A stretch of 64,000 nt of DNA. It comes from JAEUKA01 sp035328405. Lineage in GTDB: Bacteria; Myxococcota_A; Polyangia; Palsa-1104; JAEUJZ01. A program made the translations under genes and the position numbers. The notes under the pieces were generated by a model that was not told where the DNA came from, did not search any database, and was given only the letters and a program-made list of their open reading frames with translations. This document shows, piece by piece, positions 44,045-52,450 of the stretch (its first letter is position 1; each line of letters starts with the position of its first letter). Location of the stretch: contig DAOLIT010000016.1 of assembly GCA_035328405.1 (NCBI GenBank), forward strand, positions 1 through 64,000, written 5' to 3'.

Positions 44045-44305
44045 CTAGTCCTCGTCTTTGCTGCCCAAATCGACCTTGCGAGGACCCATGATTCCGGCTT
44101 CCGTGCGCATCGCCGACGCTTCACCGTCCAAACCATAGTCGCGCATCTTGTCGTACAAAGCGCGCCGAGAAACGCCGAGCCACGCTGCCGTCTGGCTGTT
44201 GTGGCCTCGATGCATTCTCAGTGCTTTCAAAATGAAGTCCCGTTCACACCGGCGAAGAAACTTCGCCAAGCGCCCCTCTGATCGTGGTCTTCGTGCAGTA
44301 GTCAC
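44045..44305 (-). CDS. small Fis-type DNA-binding protein
   Basis: An 86-residue protein that is essentially one Fis/HTH_8 domain: RDFILKALRMHRGHNSQTAAWLGVSRRALYDKMRDYGL, reported here only as the segment from Arg to Leu at about residues 22-59 (the recognition helix is SRRALYDKM). It lacks the receiver and AAA+ domains of NtrC-type regulators. Start GTG at 44305 is chosen because AAGGTG lies six bases upstream and a TATAAT box at 44341-44346 would place transcription start near 44334; the longer TTG-initiated frame would begin upstream of that. Target genes unknown. Confidence 0.75.
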   Translation of the reverse strand: MTTARRPRSEGRLAKFLRRCERDFILKALRMHRGHNSQTAAWLGVSRRALYDKMRDYGLDGEASAMRTEAGIMGPRKVDLGSKDED

Positions 44306-44340
44306 CGGAATCACCTTACGAAACTTTCGATTGCCGTTCA

Positions 44341-44346
44341 ATTATA
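44341..44346 (-). promoter_or_regulatory. TATAAT -10 box for the Fis-type gene
   Basis: A perfect TATAAT on the minus strand, 35 bp before the GTG start of the Fis-type gene. No good -35 box is present at 16-18 bp (a TTGTCA is 12 bp away), so the promoter may need an activator. Confidence 0.5.
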
Positions 44347-44542
44347 GAGTGATTTAGATGACAAAAATACTTCCAGCAGATAGACCTCACAGAGCGGTTG
44401 CCGTCATTTTTCCCGTCGAAAGATGTGTTTGAACTCACACTTTGTTGCGGTTTGTAGGTCCCGTCTTCCGGGAAGCAAGCAACTCGTACTACCATGCGGC
44501 CCCTTTGGCTTCTGAGCCCGTAAACGGGCGAGGACGTGTCGC

Positions 44543-46264
44543 ATGGTGAAAAAGCCCGTTTGTGTTTCAGCGGAATCTCCTCCTGCTGATTTCGAGGAAG
44601 ACACGCTGCTGCCGCCGCCAGCCCCCGGTCTTGTACGGCCCGAGCTGCCCGCGTGGTCGCAAGATTCGCTTGATGCCGTTGAGCACGCGGAATGGCCTAT
44701 GCCCTCCCCGGAGATTCCCTCTTTGGCAGAGCCTGAAACAGCGTCCTCGGCGACGGTTTCAGACGGTGAAGTAGCCGAAAACCACGAGGCGATGTCTCGA
44801 GTGCTCGCCGAACTTCCCGTGATTCGCACCGAGCGGATTTCTATTCTGGGATTGGGTGCTGCGACGGCAAGCACGTCCGAGGTTCACCCCACAGACGCGC
44901 ACGTTGTCGTACATGAACCTTGCGGCCTCGATCCCGCAGCGACGGTCGAAATCGCACCGGTGCCGCTGTCCCACACGATGCGATTTCCAGCGGTGCTGCC
45001 GTCTGTGCCGTTGCCCAATCCACAGCCGACAAATCATGAAACCGTCAAACTCGCGCCAGTTTCGCACGACCTGACGCAGCGTTTTCCGACGGTTGCACGA
45101 CTCAATCGCGTTTCGACAGACTCGACTCCTTCCGTCGCAGCCAACCGTGTCGAACAGTCGCCCGATGCAACGGCGCAAAATCCGGTCGTCGATCCGGCGT
45201 CTTTTGCCGACACAGCCGAGTTTGCAGCGGCGGCTCTTCGCTCAGCGGAAACGCTCGAAGTCCCGGTCGTGATTTCAGATTCCAAGGATGCGCGCCATTT
45301 CTCTTCTGGCACCAAATCGATTCCAAGAATCAGCCTGCCGCCGCCAAGCGAAGACAGTTTGCCGCCTCTGCCGTTGCTCTCATCCTCTGATACGTTTTTC
45401 GGACGCATTTCCTATGCTGCGTCGGGGCTGCGCTCGGTCTGGCGCAGGAACAAACAGCTTGGACGTTTGCGCCGGGAACTGGCCGATCGAATCGCAGCGT
45501 ATGAGCGCGCATTGATACAGCTTGGGGAGCTTTCCTATGCTGAAGGCGTCGAACTGGCACCTTTCCTCGTCGACAATCCCAAGCTGGCCAGCGACCTGTT
45601 CGACCAGAAGCGGTTGACTCAGCCAGCGACGGAGCAATATGTTGCGCGCGTGCAAAAAGAGCGTCGGGCCCTTGCGCGAAAGCAGGCGCTCCTGTCGTCT
45701 GAGCTCCGCGTCCTCGACCGTCGCCGAGATGATTTGTATCAACGTCTTTTGGCCGTGGCGAGAGACCCGAACTGTTCAGAGTCAAGCAGCGATGCGCGCT
45801 ACTCGATCGGCAACGAGCTGTCCTCCCTCGAAAGCGAGCGCCACAACATCGCCGTGCGTCTGGGGGAGGCGCGCGCGGATTTGCGCCTTTTGCATAGACA
45901 CGGCCACAACATTCAAGCTCGCAAGCGGCAGTTGTCCTATGTGCTCAGCCTCGAACATGCTGCGTCCGCAGGTCGAGCGCCGCATCTTTTGCTGTTGGGT
46001 GCGGTGACGTTGCGTGTGCAACCGCCTCAAACCGAAAACAAGCAGGCGCGCTTTGAGATGCTCTATTCGCTTCTCGGTGCGCTGCGAGCCGGGATTTGCA
46101 AAGTTGAAACACGCCTCGCAATTCTCGACGGAGAAAGAAGATCGGCAGACCAAAGAACCTTTTTCTCGACGCTGTGGACATTGGCGGCAGCAGCACTTTT
46201 GGCCGTGACAGCTTTGGGAGGGCTGCTGTATTTCCTCCTCAACGGCTCACGCTGGCCCGGTTAG
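44543..46264 (+). CDS. hypothetical tail-anchored coiled-coil protein, 573 aa
   Basis: Not recognised. Residues 1-290 are low-complexity and acidic, rich in Pro, Ser, Thr and Val, and contain two copies of a T-x-RFP-x-V motif (HTMRFPAV, LTQRFPTV). Residues about 300-540 are long charged helices with heptads, probably coiled coil (ELADRIAAYERALIQLGELSY, then RVQKERRALARKQALLSSEL as separate segments). A single hydrophobic helix (LAAAALLAVTALGGLLYFLL) ends the protein, so it is probably anchored in the inner membrane by its C-terminus with most of it in the cytoplasm. GAGGA lies eight bases before the ATG. Its end overlaps the convergent pseudouridine synthase gene by 18 bp. Confidence 0.7.
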   Translation: MVKKPVCVSAESPPADFEEDTLLPPPAPGLVRPELPAWSQDSLDAVEHAEWPMPSPEIPSLAEPETASSATVSDGEVAENHEAMSRVLAELPVIRTERISILGLGAATASTSEVHPTDAHVVVHEPCGLDPAATVEIAPVPLSHTMRFPAVLPSVPLPNPQPTNHETVKLAPVSHDLTQRFPTVARLNRVSTDSTPSVAANRVEQSPDATAQNPVVDPASFADTAEFAAAALRSAETLEVPVVISDSKDARHFSSGTKSIPRISLPPPSEDSLPPLPLLSSSDTFFGRISYAASGLRSVWRRNKQLGRLRRELADRIAAYERALIQLGELSYAEGVELAPFLVDNPKLASDLFDQKRLTQPATEQYVARVQKERRALARKQALLSSELRVLDRRRDDLYQRLLAVARDPNCSESSSDARYSIGNELSSLESERHNIAVRLGEARADLRLLHRHGHNIQARKRQLSYVLSLEHAASAGRAPHLLLLGAVTLRVQPPQTENKQARFEMLYSLLGALRAGICKVETRLAILDGERRSADQRTFFSTLWTLAAAALLAVTALGGLLYFLLNGSRWPG

Positions 46265-47359
46265 TCGAGAGAGAAAGTGCGACAAATCGTCCGGCAAATC
46301 GGTCTCGAACCGGACAACCGCGTGTGTGCGAGGGTGTGGAAAGGCAAGACCTGCCGCATGGAGTGCGTGACGACCGAGGGTGAGACGATGTGCGACAGCC
46401 TCATCTCCGTGTTCTGACCATTCCAAAAACAGCTTTTCGTCGGGATACAGTTTGTCACCGACGATGGGAAAACCTGCGTGGCACAGGTGAACCCGAATTT
46501 GATGTTGCCGTCCAGTTCGAGGCCGACATTCGACGAGCGTGTGGCCGTAAAAACGACGCAACACACGCACGACGGTTTGGGCCGGCACACCGCCCTGCGT
46601 CTCGTCGCAAACGGCCATTTTGACGCGCACAAGCTGTCCCGCAGGACCCATGGGCTGGTCGATGATCCATGCCTCTCCGTCGGGAAGATCGAGTTCTCCA
46701 TGGACAATGGCCAGATAACGTTTCTCGACGAGCCGACGTTGAAACGCCGTTTTCAGAACCGATGCTGCACCTGCATTTCGTGCCACCAACATCAGGCCGG
46801 AAGTCTCTCGGTCGAGCCTGTGACACACCTGTAGGGTCTGGCCAGGAAAACGCTCTCTCAAAACCGCCGTCAGCGTCGAAAAATGATACCGCGCAGTCGG
46901 ATGAATCGGCAGGCCGGCGGGTTTGTCGATGACGTAGAAATCGGGATCTTCGTGAACCACCGAAATGTTGCGCGGCACCTCGGGTTCTTGCGGCGCTGGG
47001 CGACGAAAACTGACACGTTGACCCGCAAACACACGCATGTTTTTCCGCGCCAACCGCCCCTCGACATCGCAATCGCCCGAAATGACGCGCTGGATACGCG
47101 CTCGAGACAAGCGGCGAATTTTTTTTTGCAAAAAACGATCGAGGCGAAACCCGTCACACTCGGCCTCGACGACAAAACGCTGTTCGATCAGTTTGTGGCC
47201 CTGCGCATCGACAAGAACCGCCGTTTTCTGCACATCTTTTTCGGATTGATTCGACTCACGATCGATCTCATCCGTTTCGTCCTCTTCTCCGTCGGAAAAG
47301 ACATCCTCCGCGAATGCGGTTTCATCCGAACACGACAGGTTCACAGCGGAAGGCCGCAT
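46247..47359 (-). CDS. RluA-family 23S rRNA pseudouridine synthase
   Basis: A 370-residue enzyme: an acidic N-terminal tail of about 55 residues, an S4 RNA-binding domain (DRFLQKKIRRLSRARIQRVI), then the RluA catalytic domain with YVIDKPAGLPIHP and HRLDRETSGLM carrying the catalytic Asp. S4 plus RluA points to RluC/RluD-type rRNA modification, but the exact uridine target cannot be given. It is transcribed after the methyltransferase gene with 3 bp between them, so the two RNA-modifying enzymes probably form an operon. Confidence 0.88.
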   Translation of the reverse strand: MRPSAVNLSCSDETAFAEDVFSDGEEDETDEIDRESNQSEKDVQKTAVLVDAQGHKLIEQRFVVEAECDGFRLDRFLQKKIRRLSRARIQRVISGDCDVEGRLARKNMRVFAGQRVSFRRPAPQEPEVPRNISVVHEDPDFYVIDKPAGLPIHPTARYHFSTLTAVLRERFPGQTLQVCHRLDRETSGLMLVARNAGAASVLKTAFQRRLVEKRYLAIVHGELDLPDGEAWIIDQPMGPAGQLVRVKMAVCDETQGGVPAQTVVRVLRRFYGHTLVECRPRTGRQHQIRVHLCHAGFPIVGDKLYPDEKLFLEWSEHGDEAVAHRLTLGRHALHAAGLAFPHPRTHAVVRFETDLPDDLSHFLSRLTGPA

Positions 47360-47362
47360 CCC

Positions 47363-48622
47363 TTAGCCCACGACGCACAAAGCGAATTTGAGGTAACGCC
47401 CCTCGGGAAAGGCGGGGAGCGTCGGATGATCGGCTGGCTGGCCGTGGACCTCGAGGAACCTCAGCGTTTTTCGTCGAAACAGCGCGGCATCGCAAATCGT
47501 CTCGAGGAACATTTTCTCGTCGATGTGGCTGCTGCAAGACGCCGCCGCAAACAAGCCTCCCGGTGCCACCAAATCGAGAGCCTGTTCATGTAGTTTCGTG
47601 TACGCAGAAATCGCGCTTGAAACGGCCTGTGCCGTCGGTGCGAAACTCGGCGGATCGACGATGACCAGATCGAACCGCTCACCTCTGGCTTGGGTCTGCT
47701 GAAGCACGGAAAACACGTCATCGACGACAAATTCGTGCTGATCAAGCGGCAAACCCGCCAGTTGTACGTTGCGTTTTGCCGTCTCGATTGCCGCCTCGGC
47801 CCGATCGACAGAAACGACTCGAGTGGCACCACCCAGGGCCGCCGCGACGGAAAAACCGCCGGTGTACGCAAAACCATTCCAAACGGAAAGCCCGTTGGAA
47901 CACCGACGCACGAGCAAGCGGTTCTCTCGTTGATCCAAAAACATGCCGGTTTTTTGGCCGTGTTCGATATCGACGAGAAGCCGCATTCCGTGCTCCAAAA
48001 ACACGAACTCAAACGGGTGCAAACCTCGGTCGTTTTCAGGTAGCACAGGTGGATCGCCAAACAGCAACTTTCCACCATGTCCCTGTCGTCGCTGATAGCG
48101 TTCGTAAATCGTGGAAATGCCGAACATTTCAGCGTGTTTCTGCAACGCCCTCACGACGGAAGGACGCAAACTGGCCGCCGCATCTCCATCGAAAACCACG
48201 ACAGCAACCGGTCCATACACATCAACAATCACGCCGGGCAAACCGTCGCCTTCCCCGTTACACAAACGAAAACCGGTGGTGGTTTTTCCAAGTCCGCAGA
48301 CGGTGCGCAGCCGACAGCGATAGGCCGACAGCAGGCGCAGCGCAATGAAATTCTCGTCGATGGACTGGGCTGGATCGAGTGTGTAAACGCGCACAGCCAG
48401 CGGCGATTGACGGTCAAAAAGCCCTTTGGCCAAAAAACCATCGCGATCGTGGATTTCGACCGCCGTTCCCGTCGGAAGATCAGGAACGGTCTGAAGCGCC
48501 TGACGGTAAATCCACGGATGGCCTCGGTAAATTGCACTCCGAAGCGGGCGCGACAAACGCAGCACGGGAAGCGACGCTGAACTTTTGCCCACACGGGGCA
48601 TGGACGAAATGGGTGTTTGCAT
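47363..48622 (-). CDS. class I rRNA large-subunit methyltransferase, RlmI-like
   Basis: A 419-residue SAM-dependent methyltransferase with an N-terminal PUA domain (RSAIYRGHPWIYRQAL) and a Rossmann domain. The SAM motif reads NGFAYTGGFSVAAA where RlmI has LNxFSYTGGFS, and the catalytic region is IVDPPSFA. The family methylates a cytosine C5 of 23S rRNA (RlmI, m5C1962 in E. coli). The N-terminal 20 residues are extra. It starts 120 bp from the divergent clpB start. Confidence 0.85.
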   Translation of the reverse strand: MQTPISSMPRVGKSSASLPVLRLSRPLRSAIYRGHPWIYRQALQTVPDLPTGTAVEIHDRDGFLAKGLFDRQSPLAVRVYTLDPAQSIDENFIALRLLSAYRCRLRTVCGLGKTTTGFRLCNGEGDGLPGVIVDVYGPVAVVVFDGDAAASLRPSVVRALQKHAEMFGISTIYERYQRRQGHGGKLLFGDPPVLPENDRGLHPFEFVFLEHGMRLLVDIEHGQKTGMFLDQRENRLLVRRCSNGLSVWNGFAYTGGFSVAAALGGATRVVSVDRAEAAIETAKRNVQLAGLPLDQHEFVVDDVFSVLQQTQARGERFDLVIVDPPSFAPTAQAVSSAISAYTKLHEQALDLVAPGGLFAAASCSSHIDEKMFLETICDAALFRRKTLRFLEVHGQPADHPTLPAFPEGRYLKFALCVVG

Positions 48623-48665
48623 GAGCAGGCAGGCTTCGTAAGGTCATGTCGGGAAAAACGCAAGT

Positions 48666-48695
48666 GCTTGCGCAAGCAAGGCGCGTGCTTATGAA
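48666..48695 (+). promoter_or_regulatory. palindrome and possible promoter before clpB
   Basis: GCTTGCGCAAGC (48666-48677) is a perfect 12-bp palindrome. Inside it TTGCGC is followed after 16 bp by TATGAA (48690-48695), a weak -35/-10 pair about 50 bp before the clpB start. A repressor at the palindrome would cover the -35 box. It is not a CIRCE element. Tentative. Confidence 0.35.
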
Positions 48696-48741
48696 AGTTT
48701 TGAGCCAAAACGACCTGCTCAAAACAAGGAGCGAAATCGAC

Positions 48742-51378
48742 ATGCGCGTCGACAAATTCACAAACAAGACACGCGAGGTGCTGCAAAGTGCTCAGCAGTT
48801 GACTGCCGAAAAAGGCCAGGCTGAGCTTCTGCCGGAACACATTGTGTGGGCTTTGCTCACACAGGAAGGCGGTGTCGTACCAGCACTTCTTCAGAAGTTG
48901 GCGGTTCGGGAAGGTGGTTTGCTCGACGCCAAACGATTGGCCGACGAGGTGTTGCGCTATATCGATCAACAGCCTCGCGCTGCCGGTTCCATGGACATCG
49001 GCTTGTCTCGACGGGCCAAAGATCTGCTCGAAACGGCGGAAAAAGAGGCTCAGAAAATCAAAGATGAGTACACATCGACGGAGCATGTGCTGCTGGCGGT
49101 GTGCGAAAAGGACTTTGGCTTTGCATCGAAGCTTTTGCGCGAGGCGGGTGTCACCTTCGACAAGTTGATGCAGGCGTTGTCGGAAGTCCGAGGCGGTCAA
49201 CGAGTAACAGACCAAGATCCCGAGGGGAAATACCAAGCACTCGAACGCTATACACGCGACCTGACCGATTTGGCTCGCAAGGGCAAATTGGACCCGGTGA
49301 TTGGCCGCGACGAGGAAATTCGGCGGTCGATCCAAGTGCTGTCTCGGCGAACAAAAAACAACCCGGTGCTGATTGGGGAACCGGGCGTCGGAAAGACCGC
49401 GATTGTCGAGGGAATTGCGCAACGCATCGTGAGCGGAGACGTGCCCGAAAGTCTGCGGGACAAACGGATCTTGTCGTTGGATTTGGGCGCTCTCGTCGCG
49501 GGAACGAAATATCGAGGCGAGTTCGAGGATCGCCTCAAGGCTCTTCTGAAAGAAATGGGCCAAGCGGCAGGCCAGGTGGTTTTGTTTATCGACGAGCTGC
49601 ATACGCTCGTTGGCGCGGGTGCCGCAGAAGGTGCGCAAGATGCGGCCAACATGCTCAAGCCTGCCCTGGCTCGGGGAGAGCTGCGCTGCGTGGGAGCGAC
49701 GACGCTCGACGAGTATCGAAAACACATCGAAAAAGACAAGGCGCTTGAGCGGCGTTTTCAACCTGTGCTCGTCGGTGAACCGTCGGTCGAAGACACGGTT
49801 TCGATTCTGCGCGGTATCAAAGAAAAATATGAGGTTCACCACGGAATACGCATCAAAGACGCGGCCATCCTCGCGGCGGCGCGACTTTCGGACCGGTACA
49901 TCGCGGATCGCTTTTTGCCGGACAAGGCCATTGACCTCATCGACGAGGCGGCGGCTCGTCTGAAGATGGAAATCGATTCGAGACCAGCCCCGATAGACAA
50001 ACTCGAGCGACGCATCGTGAGCTTGCAGATCGAAGAACAAGCGCTGACAAAAGAAAAAGACGCAGCGTCGAAAGAACGCCTGGCGGAAGTGTCGCGCGAA
50101 ATTGCGAATCTGCGAGAACAGTCATCGGCGATGAAAGTCCGGTGGCAACAAGAACGCGACGTGATTGCAAAACTGAGGTCGCTGAACGCAGAAATCGACA
50201 AGAACAAGACGGAAACAGAGCTTGCTCAGCGTCGGGGCGATCTGAATCGTGCGGCGGAGTTGCGATACGGAAAATTGCCTGAACTCGAACAAAAACTCGC
50301 TGCCGAAAACAAACGGCTCGGAGAGATCCAAAAAGACGGCGCGTATTTGCGCGAAGAAGTGACCGAGGAAGACATCGCCAGCATCATCGCGAAATGGACC
50401 GGCATTCCCGTCGAAAAAATGCTCGAGGGCGAAATGGAACGCTTGGTCCACATGGAAGAGCGGCTTGCGGCGCGAGTGATCGGACAAGAACAACCGATTG
50501 CAGCCGTCTCGAGTGCAGTGCGTCGGGCGCGAGCCGGTTTGCAAGATCCGAATCGGCCCATCGGCTCGTTCATTTTCTTGGGACCGACGGGCGTCGGAAA
50601 AACGGAACTCGCTCGGGCTCTCGCGGAATTTCTGTTCGACGACGAAACAAACATGGTTCGGATCGACATGAGCGAGTACATGGAAAAACACACGGTGGCT
50701 CGTCTCATCGGTGCGCCTCCGGGTTATGTCGGCTACGACGAGGGCGGCCAATTGACCGAGGCGGTTCGTCGTCGTCCCTACTCAGTCGTCCTGTTCGATG
50801 AAATCGAAAAAGCGCACCCCGACGTGTTCAATGTGTTGCTTCAGATTTTGGATGACGGACGACTCACCGACGGGCAGGGACGTGTCGTGAGTTTCAGGAA
50901 CACGGTGATTTTGATGACCTCGAACTTGGGTTCGCAGTTCATTCAAGACGCTGCGGATTTGGAAGAGGAAGGTGTGCGACGGAACATCGACGCGGCGCTC
51001 CGCGCACAATTCCGGCCAGAATTTCTGAATCGCATCGACGACATCATCGTCTTCCACCGTCTGAGCCGCCAGCATCTTGGCTCGATCGTCAAGATTCAAC
51101 TCGAACGGCTGCGGCGCTTGCTGGCAGAACAAAAGCTGTCGTTAGAACTGTCGGATGCGGCGATGGATTTGCTCTGTGAGGTGGGATACGACCCGCAGTT
51201 TGGGGCGAGGCCGCTCAAACGAGCGATCCAGCGGCTTCTGCAAGATCTGCTCGCACAGAAAATTCTCACGGGCCAGTTCAAACCGGGCGACACAATTTCC
51301 GTGGAACGCGACGGGGACAAACTGATCGTGGGACAGGTGACGTTTTCACAAGGGAAGAAGTCTGCGAAGCTGTCCTAG
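48742..51378 (+). CDS. clpB: ATP-dependent chaperone ClpB
   Basis: An 878-residue disaggregase that works with DnaK/DnaJ to rescue aggregated proteins. It has an N-terminal Clp repeat domain (RVDKFTNKTREVLQSAQQ), AAA+ domain 1 with GEPGVGKT, a coiled-coil middle domain around residues 395-520 (the mark that separates ClpB from ClpA and ClpC), and AAA+ domain 2 with GPTGVGKTE, followed by a C-terminal D2-small domain. The ATG at 48742 follows AAGGAG by ten bases and matches the family N-terminus; upstream in-frame codons do not. A DnaJ-family gene follows 54 bp later, fitting joint heat-stress function. Confidence 0.96.
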   Translation: MRVDKFTNKTREVLQSAQQLTAEKGQAELLPEHIVWALLTQEGGVVPALLQKLAVREGGLLDAKRLADEVLRYIDQQPRAAGSMDIGLSRRAKDLLETAEKEAQKIKDEYTSTEHVLLAVCEKDFGFASKLLREAGVTFDKLMQALSEVRGGQRVTDQDPEGKYQALERYTRDLTDLARKGKLDPVIGRDEEIRRSIQVLSRRTKNNPVLIGEPGVGKTAIVEGIAQRIVSGDVPESLRDKRILSLDLGALVAGTKYRGEFEDRLKALLKEMGQAAGQVVLFIDELHTLVGAGAAEGAQDAANMLKPALARGELRCVGATTLDEYRKHIEKDKALERRFQPVLVGEPSVEDTVSILRGIKEKYEVHHGIRIKDAAILAAARLSDRYIADRFLPDKAIDLIDEAAARLKMEIDSRPAPIDKLERRIVSLQIEEQALTKEKDAASKERLAEVSREIANLREQSSAMKVRWQQERDVIAKLRSLNAEIDKNKTETELAQRRGDLNRAAELRYGKLPELEQKLAAENKRLGEIQKDGAYLREEVTEEDIASIIAKWTGIPVEKMLEGEMERLVHMEERLAARVIGQEQPIAAVSSAVRRARAGLQDPNRPIGSFIFLGPTGVGKTELARALAEFLFDDETNMVRIDMSEYMEKHTVARLIGAPPGYVGYDEGGQLTEAVRRRPYSVVLFDEIEKAHPDVFNVLLQILDDGRLTDGQGRVVSFRNTVILMTSNLGSQFIQDAADLEEEGVRRNIDAALRAQFRPEFLNRIDDIIVFHRLSRQHLGSIVKIQLERLRRLLAEQKLSLELSDAAMDLLCEVGYDPQFGARPLKRAIQRLLQDLLAQKILTGQFKPGDTISVERDGDKLIVGQVTFSQGKKSAKLS

Positions 51379-51432
51379 GCAGACCACACCGGATACGACG
51401 GTGTGACAAGCATACATTTGGGGAAGCAGACA

Positions 51433-52383
51433 ATGGCTCAACCGGACCATTACAAAACCCTTGGAGTTGCTGAGGGAGCAAGCGCGGAGGAGATCAAAAA
51501 ATCCTACCGAAAGCTTGCCAAAAAATACCACCCGGATGCGACGGGAGGAGACAAAGCCAAAGAGGCGAAATTCAAGGAAATCTCCGAGGCTTACGAAGTT
51601 CTCTCCGACACCACGAAACGCAAGGAATACGACGAGTTTCGCAAACATCCGTTCGGTGGCGGCGTGGGTGGCACCGGCGGTTTTCCAGGTGGTTTTCCAG
51701 GCGGCTTTCCCGGCGGTTTTCCGGGTGGACGAACGAGGGTGCGCACGGAAGCCGGAGGAATCGACATCGATCTGGGCGACATCCTGGGTGGTGGGTTCGG
51801 CGACATTTTCGGGCGGGAGGGCACCGCACGGGGTGGCCGACGTTCGCGCGAACCGTTGCGCGGCAGCGACATTCAAACGTCGATCACGATCACGTTGCCC
51901 GAGGCTGTTCTGGGTGTTGAAAAGAGCTTCACGCTCGCACCCGGCACCAACGAGGAACGCAAGTTGACGATGCGCATTCCGGCGGGCGTCGAGGATGGCG
52001 AGACCATTCGTTTGGCTGGCCAGGGCAGACCGGGCCCGGCGGGTGGACCTGCGGGCAATTTGCTCATCAAAGTGGGCGTTTTGCCCGATTCGGAGCTTCG
52101 ACGCAAAGGGGTCGATTTGGAACGCGACGTGCGCATTCCCGTCGAGAAAGCCATCTTGGGAGGCGCGATCGAAGTGCCTTTGGTCGAGGGCGGAACCAAA
52201 GAAATCCGCGTCCCGGCAGGAACGAACTCTGGTTTGAAAATTCGGTTGCGCGGTTTCGGTGCCTCGGATCGAAAAGGCGGACGCGGAGACTTGTTTGCGG
52301 TTGTACACATCGACGTACCCAAAGAACTGTCGCCGGAAGCCCGTGCCGCATTTGAGCGTTTCGCGCAACTGATTCGTCGCTAA
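51433..52383 (+). CDS. DnaJ-family co-chaperone (CbpA type)
   Basis: A 316-residue class B J-protein. The J domain spans residues 5-70 with YHPD carrying the HPD motif that activates DnaK. A Gly/Phe region contains four GGFP repeats encoded by near-identical 12-bp units (51676-51729). Two C-terminal beta domains follow (IQTSITITLPEAVLG..., then DLERDVRIPVEKAILGG). The Cys-rich zinc finger of DnaJ is absent, so it is CbpA-like. It follows clpB in the same direction, probably sharing its control. Confidence 0.9.
   Translation: MAQPDHYKTLGVAEGASAEEIKKSYRKLAKKYHPDATGGDKAKEAKFKEISEAYEVLSDTTKRKEYDEFRKHPFGGGVGGTGGFPGGFPGGFPGGFPGGRTRVRTEAGGIDIDLGDILGGGFGDIFGREGTARGGRRSREPLRGSDIQTSITITLPEAVLGVEKSFTLAPGTNEERKLTMRIPAGVEDGETIRLAGQGRPGPAGGPAGNLLIKVGVLPDSELRRKGVDLERDVRIPVEKAILGGAIEVPLVEGGTKEIRVPAGTNSGLKIRLRGFGASDRKGGRGDLFAVVHIDVPKELSPEARAAFERFAQLIRR
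51676..51729 (+). repeat. 12-bp tandem repeat coding GGFP units
   Basis: About four and a half copies of GGTGGTTTTCCA-like units, differing only at third positions, inside the Gly/Phe linker of the DnaJ-family gene. In-frame copy-number change would lengthen or shorten the linker without a frameshift. Confidence 0.8.
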
Positions 52384-52450
52384 AAAGCGATTTGGGGGGC
52401 TTGCGCTCTGTCGTTTGGAAGGGCGGTTTGCTGTTGTACGATCGGGGGTT

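Noticed and set aside
48229..50040. A 603-residue open frame antisense to clpB and the methyltransferase gene
   Set aside because: Composition is Arg/Phe/Leu-rich antisense noise opposite conserved ClpB domains; GC-rich codon bias opens such frames throughout this window.
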